A stretch of 49,606 nucleotides of DNA, taken from Planctomycetota bacterium. GTDB taxonomy: Bacteria > Planctomycetota > JAMOSO01. Both the position numbers and the translations under genes were made by a program. Below are positions 45,224 to 49,606 of the stretch, in pieces; position 1 is the first letter of the stretch; the number at the start of each line of letters is the position of its first letter. The notes beneath the pieces are model-generated. The model saw only the letters and a list, made by a program, of their open reading frames with translations, did no database searches and was not told where the DNA came from. Where the stretch lies: assembly GCA_027063065.1 (NCBI GenBank), contig JAMOSO010000027.1, forward strand, positions 1 to 49,606, read 5' to 3'.

Positions 45224-45892
45224 ATGGGAAAAAAACACAAATGTCCTCCTACAGGTGCACCAGAATGGATGTGTACATTTGCAGATATGATGACATTATT
45301 AATGTGCTTTTTTGTATTATTAGTGGCTATGTCAACTATTACGCAAACAAAATTAATTGCCGCAATGGGTAGTTTTAGAGCTCATTTAGGTTTTATGCCA
45401 AATCAATTAAGAGTTTTAGCTATATTAAAAAATACCAATACAAACCGCAAAATAAAAGAATCAGTAAAAAAACAAGGCGTTAAAGGCAAGCATGTAAGGG
45501 TTATGACAATTAGAGAAGGTGATAAAATTGTTTTAGGTGGAAAGTTTACCTTTAATCCAGGTAGTGCTGATATCAGACAGGAAGCAATACCAGAATTAAT
45601 TAAAATTACTGATACTTTACGAGGGTATCGCAATATTATCGAAATTACAGGCAATACTTCTTCTGCGCAATTAAGCGCTAATTCTAAATTTAAAGATAAT
45701 TGGGAACTAAGTTGGGAAAGAGCAATGGCAATTGGTAGATTTTTTATAGAAGAAGGTAAAATTAATCCTAAAAGAATTAGAACAAAAGCGGCAGCTCAGT
45801 ATGATCCTGCAGCCAATAATCTATTTGCCGATGGACAAGATAGAAATCGCCGTGTTGAAATATTAGTATCCAATAAAGTAATAAAAAAATAA
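45224..45892 (+). CDS. motB: Flagellar stator protein MotB
   Basis: A 222-residue stator subunit. The short cytosolic N-terminus is followed by a membrane helix with the ion-binding Asp21 in WMCTFADMMTLLMCFFVLLVAM. A periplasmic linker and plug region lead to an OmpA/MotB peptidoglycan-binding domain (about 100-220) with FNPGSADI, NIIEITGNTSS, LSWERAMAIGRFF and DGQDRNRRVEILV. It anchors the stator to the cell wall. Confidence 0.95.
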   Translation: MGKKHKCPPTGAPEWMCTFADMMTLLMCFFVLLVAMSTITQTKLIAAMGSFRAHLGFMPNQLRVLAILKNTNTNRKIKESVKKQGVKGKHVRVMTIREGDKIVLGGKFTFNPGSADIRQEAIPELIKITDTLRGYRNIIEITGNTSSAQLSANSKFKDNWELSWERAMAIGRFFIEEGKINPKRIRTKAAAQYDPAANNLFADGQDRNRRVEILVSNKVIKK

Positions 45893-45932
45893 ATAATGCA
45901 ATTAAACATTTTATATGTTTAAATTAAAGCTA

Positions 45933-45961
45933 CTGACAATAAAAGTCGAATTGTGTAATAT
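45933..45961 (+). promoter_or_regulatory. Candidate sigma-70 promoter of fliL-fliN
   Basis: CTGACA at 45933-45938 and TAATAT at 45956-45961 with a 17-bp spacer, in the 98-bp gap after motB. fliL starts 30 bp downstream. A weak 8-bp hairpin (45902-45922) precedes it. Confidence 0.45.
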
Positions 45962-45990
45962 ACTCAAAATCTAATTAATTAGGAATAAAT

Positions 45991-46533
45991 ATGGCAGACG
46001 AAGAAGAAAAAAAAGATGATAAAAAAGAAGGGGCAGAGGATAATGCAAAACAGCCAATGTTCTCAAAAGTCGGATTAATTGTTTTTGTAGTTTGGACAAT
46101 TATTTTAGCTGCTGGTTTGGCGTTTTTTCTAAAGCCAGAAGCACCACCAGAAGGTGAAGAAGCAAAAGTAGAAGTTGTAAAAAAAATAGCCGTTACTGGT
46201 GCTATTGTCGAAATTGGAGCAGTACCTATTACCGTGATTGTTAATGCAACAACTCAAGAAGCAAAATTAATTAATATAGAAGTATCCATAGAACTTGCTT
46301 ATGATGCAGGTGATGAAGCTACTAAAATGGTAGAATCTTTAAAACCTTGGATAAAATCAGAATTAATTACTACTGTACAAAGTCGTGGATTTACTGAATT
46401 AATGAAACCAGAAGCTAAAGATTATATAAAAAATAAACTAAAATCTATTATTGAAAATCGCTTTAAACAAGCTGGGCATACAGAAGTTAAAATTGAAGAT
46501 GTCTTAATAACAAGTTTTATTATTGCTGGTTAA
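45991..46533 (+). CDS. fliL: Flagellar basal-body-associated protein FliL
   Basis: A 180-residue membrane protein that supports the stator. It has an acidic/Lys-rich N-terminus, a membrane helix (about 27-48) and a periplasmic stomatin-like domain with [43 protein letters not shown] and [16 protein letters not shown] at the end. fliN follows after 2 bp; the fliM gene usually found here is absent. Confidence 0.88.
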   Translation: MADEEEKKDDKKEGAEDNAKQPMFSKVGLIVFVVWTIILAAGLAFFLKPEAPPEGEEAKVEVVKKIAVTGAIVEIGAVPITVIVNATTQEAKLINIEVSIELAYDAGDEATKMVESLKPWIKSELITTVQSRGFTELMKPEAKDYIKNKLKSIIENRFKQAGHTEVKIEDVLITSFIIAG

Positions 46534-46535
46534 AT

Positions 46536-46985
46536 ATGGCTGATGATAATGCTTTATCACAAGATGAAATAGACGCCTTATTAGGTGGGTCTAGCGACCC
46601 AGCACCTCCTCCGCAAGAAGATATAAAGGCTGAATCTGTTGTAAATAATAAACCAGTTGCAAGTAATGCTGGTTTTGAAGAATTTAAAGCCGAAGAACCT
46701 TCTCAAGAAGAAGCATCGCTTAATATGCTTGATGATGTTACCTTAGATGTCAAAATAGAACTAGGGCGCACTCATATGGATATAAAACGTATCTTAGCAT
46801 TAGGCGAAGGCTCAATTGTAGAGTTAGATAAACTTGCGGGCGATCCTTGCGATATATTAATTAATGAAAAATTAGTAGCACGCGGTGAAGTTTTAGTATT
46901 AAATGAAAATTTTTCCGTTCGCGTTACTGATATAGTTACCCAAGAAGATAGAATTAATTTTGAAAAACGCAGACGAAAACATTAA
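46536..46985 (+). CDS. fliN: Flagellar motor switch protein FliN with FliM/FliY-type CheY-binding N-terminus
   Basis: A 149-residue protein. Residues 7-18 read [12 protein letters not shown], the N-terminal peptide of FliM and FliY that binds phospho-CheY. A Pro/Glu-rich linker (about 19-65) follows, then one SpoA domain (about 68-140: [70 protein letters not shown]), the FliN core. There is no CheC-like domain as in FliY and no FliM middle domain. It forms the base of the C ring. FliM must be encoded elsewhere or be missing. Confidence 0.92.
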   Translation: MADDNALSQDEIDALLGGSSDPAPPPQEDIKAESVVNNKPVASNAGFEEFKAEEPSQEEASLNMLDDVTLDVKIELGRTHMDIKRILALGEGSIVELDKLAGDPCDILINEKLVARGEVLVLNENFSVRVTDIVTQEDRINFEKRRRKH

Positions 46986-47010
46986 AAATATATAATATTA
47001 TGTAAATCGT

Positions 47011-47772
47011 ATGAAAAACATACCTGTTTTAATGTATCACCATGTCAAACCAAACAAGGACATGGTAAGTATTACTCCAAAAAATTTTGAAGAACAAATA
47101 TCAACTTTGAATAAAATGAAATTTCATTTTTATTCAATCGATGAGTTTATTGATGTGATTAATGGTACTGCTAAAATAAAAAAAGGAGTTTTAATCACAT
47201 TTGATGACGGGTTTGTCGATAATTGGATTTGGGCATACCCAATATTAAAAAAATATAATGCAAAAGCTACCATATTTATAACCCCAAAACGTATGCCAAA
47301 ACATGGCATACGTGATGATAGTTTTAAGCCTGCTCCACATAGAAGCTTTGCTAGATTACCAGATATCAGTCAAGAATTTATAAGCCTTGAAGAAATGCAA
47401 CTAATGAGTGAATTAATAGACTTTCAATCACATACGATGACCCATTTACGTTGTACTCAACAAACAAACCAAACCAAAGCAGAAATCAAAGAAAGTAAAT
47501 TATATATCGAACAATTAACTAATAAGCCTTGTAAAGCCTTTGCTTGGCCATACGGTGATAACAACCAAGAAGACTTGCAATATCTTGCTAAACAAGGTTA
47601 TCAAGCTATCTTTACCATTAAAACTGGCACATACAGATATAATAGTAATCCATTAGATATTAAACGAATAGAAATGAAAGATAAGGGTAAAAATTTTATA
47701 AAATCAAGAATGTTCTTATATACAACCCCTATTTTAAGCCAATTATATGCTTTTATAAAAGGCAAAATATAA
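47011..47772 (+). CDS. Polysaccharide deacetylase (NodB homology) family protein
   Basis: A 253-residue NodB-fold protein. It has PVLMYHHV near the start, the catalytic LITFDDGF (Asp65-Asp66), the metal-binding His pair in QSHTMTH (His141, His145) and FAWPYGDNN (motif 3). No signal peptide is seen, so it may act inside the cell or be exported by another route. The substrate is unknown; family members deacetylate peptidoglycan, chitin-like or other sugars. It follows fliN by 25 bp with no clear ribosome-binding site. Confidence 0.85.
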   Translation: MKNIPVLMYHHVKPNKDMVSITPKNFEEQISTLNKMKFHFYSIDEFIDVINGTAKIKKGVLITFDDGFVDNWIWAYPILKKYNAKATIFITPKRMPKHGIRDDSFKPAPHRSFARLPDISQEFISLEEMQLMSELIDFQSHTMTHLRCTQQTNQTKAEIKESKLYIEQLTNKPCKAFAWPYGDNNQEDLQYLAKQGYQAIFTIKTGTYRYNSNPLDIKRIEMKDKGKNFIKSRMFLYTTPILSQLYAFIKGKI

Positions 47773-47780
47773 AAAATAGT

Positions 47781-47976
47781 ATGTAAATTAAATGTAAAAA
47801 CTATGTAAAAAGAATATATAAAAATATATAAACTAATTATAAAGTTTTACATAGATTTATAATTTAAAATACACACATATAAATTTATATTTTTTTTACT
47901 TAGATTTATCTATAGATTTAATAAACGTAATTGCTTACAATCTAAGCTCTTGTATTAGTTTTTACATTTTTTACAT
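47781..47976. repeat. ATGTAAA/TTTACAT repeat cluster upstream of dnaN
   Basis: Three ATGTAAA copies start at 47781, 47792 and 47803, exactly 11 bp apart, so they lie on one face of the helix. Three inverse copies (TTTACAT) lie at 47846-47852, 47961-47967 and 47970-47976. The whole 265-bp gap (47773-48037) is very AT-rich. I see no perfect DnaA box. It may be a regulator site for dnaN or part of a replication-related region. Confidence 0.5.
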
Positions 47977-48037
47977 ACCTTATAACTATGACTACTAATT
48001 TTTTATTAAATAATATAATTACTATATTGGGTAGCTT

Positions 48038-49126
48038 ATGAAATTCACTCACAACGGCAAAAGTCTATATCATGTTTTTAGTATTCTCAGCAGTATTGTA
48101 CCTCAGGTTTCTACTAGACCTATTCATCAAGTAGCTAGTATAAAAATCGAAGATGGCAATTTAATTTGTTGCGCAACTGATTTAGAAGTAGGTGTAGAAA
48201 TTCGCGAAAAATTAGATTTTGTGGAAGTTGAGGGTGATTATCTTTTCCCAGTTTCACAAATAGCAACTATTATCCGCGAATATCAAGACGTAGATGTTAC
48301 ATTTGAAGTTATTGAAAATGTAATAAATATTACAGCCAAAGGAGAAAAATTTCATTTCTTTGTTAATATTGAAGATGAATTTCCAGATTTACCCTTTGGT
48401 CAATATAAAAACACTATATCTATAAATCGTGAAGACTTTAGAAATTTAATTTCTAAGGTTGACTATGCTGTTTCTAACGATCAAACAAAAGTAATTTTGG
48501 GTGGTGTGATGATGGAAACTATAGATGGTAAGTTAAAATTAGCTGCTGCCGATGGTCATCGTATGGCTTTTATACAACATAAATGCGATCAAGATGCTAT
48601 TTTTGAAAGAAATGTAATACCGCGAAAAACTTTAAAAATTTTAAGAAAAACTTTAGCTGGAGAGGGTAAAATAAATATAAGTCATGATGAAAATCATATT
48701 TATTTTATAAGTGATAACTTAGTTTTAATATCTAGGCTTATCGAAGGTGTATTTCCTGATGTAGAATCTTTTATACCAACAACATTTAACGCAACTGCAA
48801 CAGTAAATCGTATACAACTAATTGATGCTGTAAAAAAATCTATTTTGGTTAATACAGAAAAAGATCAATCTATTTTATTATCGATAGCCCAAGGCAATAT
48901 GCACATGGCTACTTATGCAGCATCTATCAGTGGTGCTGATTTTGATATTCCAGTTAAATTAGATGGTCCAAGTTTAGATTTGGTTTTTAATCCACGGTTT
49001 TTATTAGAAATTATTGAAACTTTAAATAATGATGATGTTGTATTTTCGTTAATATCAGATCAAGAGCGTGTTATGATTCAGGAAGGTGAATTAAAATCAA
49101 TAATTATGCCTATTGCAAAACAATAA
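48038..49126 (+). CDS. dnaN: DNA polymerase III beta sliding clamp
   Basis: A 362-residue ring-forming processivity clamp. It has the typical three-domain layout, with ICCATDLEVGVEI in domain 1, ILGGVMMETIDGKLKLAAADGHRMA in domain 2, LISRLIEGVFPDVESFIP across the 2/3 border and the C-terminal MPIAKQ (usually MPMRL). Length is normal. dnaA, recF and gyrB are not next to it, which is unlike many bacteria; an AT-rich repeat-containing gap lies directly upstream. Confidence 0.97.
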   Translation: MKFTHNGKSLYHVFSILSSIVPQVSTRPIHQVASIKIEDGNLICCATDLEVGVEIREKLDFVEVEGDYLFPVSQIATIIREYQDVDVTFEVIENVINITAKGEKFHFFVNIEDEFPDLPFGQYKNTISINREDFRNLISKVDYAVSNDQTKVILGGVMMETIDGKLKLAAADGHRMAFIQHKCDQDAIFERNVIPRKTLKILRKTLAGEGKINISHDENHIYFISDNLVLISRLIEGVFPDVESFIPTTFNATATVNRIQLIDAVKKSILVNTEKDQSILLSIAQGNMHMATYAASISGADFDIPVKLDGPSLDLVFNPRFLLEIIETLNNDDVVFSLISDQERVMIQEGELKSIIMPIAKQ

Positions 49127-49158
49127 GCTAATAGTTGTTTTTGTAAAATATACGACTA

Positions 49159-49187
49159 TTGACATAAGCAATTGGTATCTATACAAT
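49159..49187 (+). promoter_or_regulatory. Sigma-70 promoter of rpmF-plsX
   Basis: TTGACA at 49159-49164 and TACAAT at 49182-49187 with a 17-bp spacer, close to the ideal vegetative promoter. rpmF begins 47 bp downstream with an AAAGG ribosome-binding site. Confidence 0.8.
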
Positions 49188-49234
49188 CTCGCAATCTATA
49201 ATTAAACTTAAAACATTTTAATAAAGGTATTACC

Positions 49235-49417
49235 ATGGCTGTACCAAAACGTAAAACAAGTAAATCAAAAAAGAATTCACGTCGTTCACATCACGGCGTA
49301 TCTGTCGCCTCTTTATCTGTTTGTCCACAATGTGGTCAAAAGAAAAAACCACATACAGTTTGTGAAGAATGTGGTTATTATAAGGGTAAAGAAGTTATTC
49401 AAGTAGAATCTGAATAA
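49235..49417 (+). CDS. rpmF: 50S ribosomal protein L32 (zinc-binding form)
   Basis: A 60-residue basic ribosomal protein starting MAVPKRKTSKSKKNSRRSHH. It has the zinc-binding form with two CxxC pairs (CPQCGQKKKPHTVCEECGYY). It is followed 13 bp later by plsX, the order rpmF-plsX found in many bacteria. Confidence 0.97.
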   Translation: MAVPKRKTSKSKKNSRRSHHGVSVASLSVCPQCGQKKKPHTVCEECGYYKGKEVIQVESE

Positions 49418-49430
49418 TTATATATAAACT

Positions 49431-49606
49431 ATGGATATAACCATAGCTGTCGATGCGATGGGAGGTGATTTTGCTCCCATCGAAGTCGTCAAAGGTGCTT
49501 TAGAATCACTTTCTATTGACCCTAAACTTAAAATAATTTTGGTTGGTCACCTAGAAACCATTAAATCTATTTTAAAGCAAGAATCAGGTCAAGATAACCA
49601 TCCAAA
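49431..49606 (+). CDS. plsX: Phosphate acyltransferase PlsX (partial, N-terminus)
   Basis: The first 58 codons of PlsX, cut by the window end. It begins MDITIAVDAMGGDFAPIEVVKGAL, where AVDAMGGD is the family signature, then ILVGHLETI. PlsX makes acyl-phosphate from acyl-ACP for phospholipid synthesis. The link to rpmF confirms the call. Confidence 0.95.
   Translation, partial: MDITIAVDAMGGDFAPIEVVKGALESLSIDPKLKIILVGHLETIKSILKQESGQDNHP

Noticed and set aside
47773-48037. Definite oriC at the dnaN upstream gap
   Set aside because: The region is AT-rich and has repeats, but no TTATCCACA-type DnaA box and no dnaA gene are present, so the call is not made.

Overview
The window is a stretch of AT-rich chromosome from a motile, diderm (Gram-negative type) bacterium. 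The evidence is a full-length LptD (LPS export porin), a PilT twitching ATPase, a rod/hook/switch/stator flagellar cluster and several two-component proteins. I cannot place it in a genus. The sigma-54/FlrC-type flagellar control, large one-piece PurL, CBM9-like protein and Ig/TPR protein fit a deltaproteobacterial or PVC (Lentisphaerota-like) background, but this is only an impression. There are no prophages, insertion sequences, tRNAs, rRNAs or CRISPR arrays. The parA gene with two perfect parS sites at the left end, and dnaN at the right end, suggest the window lies in the origin-proximal part of the chromosome.

Layout. 1-1.5 kb: parA (cut by the window edge) and a metallophosphoesterase on the minus strand, with parS sites just upstream. 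1.5-3.4 kb: a minus-strand amtB-glnB ammonium operon with a candidate sigma-54 promoter and a structured, terminator-ended 3' region. 3.5-7.6 kb: a plus-strand arginine operon made of an ArgB-ArgD fusion, argF and a response regulator with an HD-GYP domain. 7.6-11.3 kb: a CBM9-like protein, then pilT-bioF-bioH. 11.3-18.1 kb: a receiver-histidine kinase, then a minus-strand operon (response regulator, rsmI, Ig/TPR secreted protein, lptD). 18.3-23.2 kb: purL and three small membrane proteins, closed by a terminator.

23.3-47 kb is the flagellar region. A membrane-anchored TPR protein, a FlgN-like protein and an FlrB/FlrC-type kinase/regulator pair come first. A near-consensus sigma-54 promoter then starts flgB-flgC-fliE-fliF-fliG-fliH-fliI-fliJ*-fecR*-fliK-flgD-(TIGR02530 type)-flgE1-flgE2-flbD-motA-motB-fliL-fliN. 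Several genes depart from the textbook. FliJ is fused through a membrane segment to a MotE/YlxF-like domain. A secreted FecR-like protein sits next to it. There are two hook-type genes, one with a large insert carrying EF-hand-like loops. fliM is missing from its usual place between fliL and fliN, while the short FliN carries the FliM/FliY-type CheY-binding peptide.

The most unusual non-coding signal is a pair of matching two-hairpin elements directly upstream of the Shine-Dalgarno sites of flgE1 and flgE2. Their geometry is nearly identical, they share a 12-nt loop (TGAYCGATTGAY), and their stems differ by compensatory changes. A pseudoknot-capable leader and a palindrome precede fliK, the hook-length gene. 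Together they suggest RNA-level control of hook assembly. The right end carries a polysaccharide deacetylase, an AT-rich gap with phased ATGTAAA repeats, dnaN, rpmF and the start of plsX.
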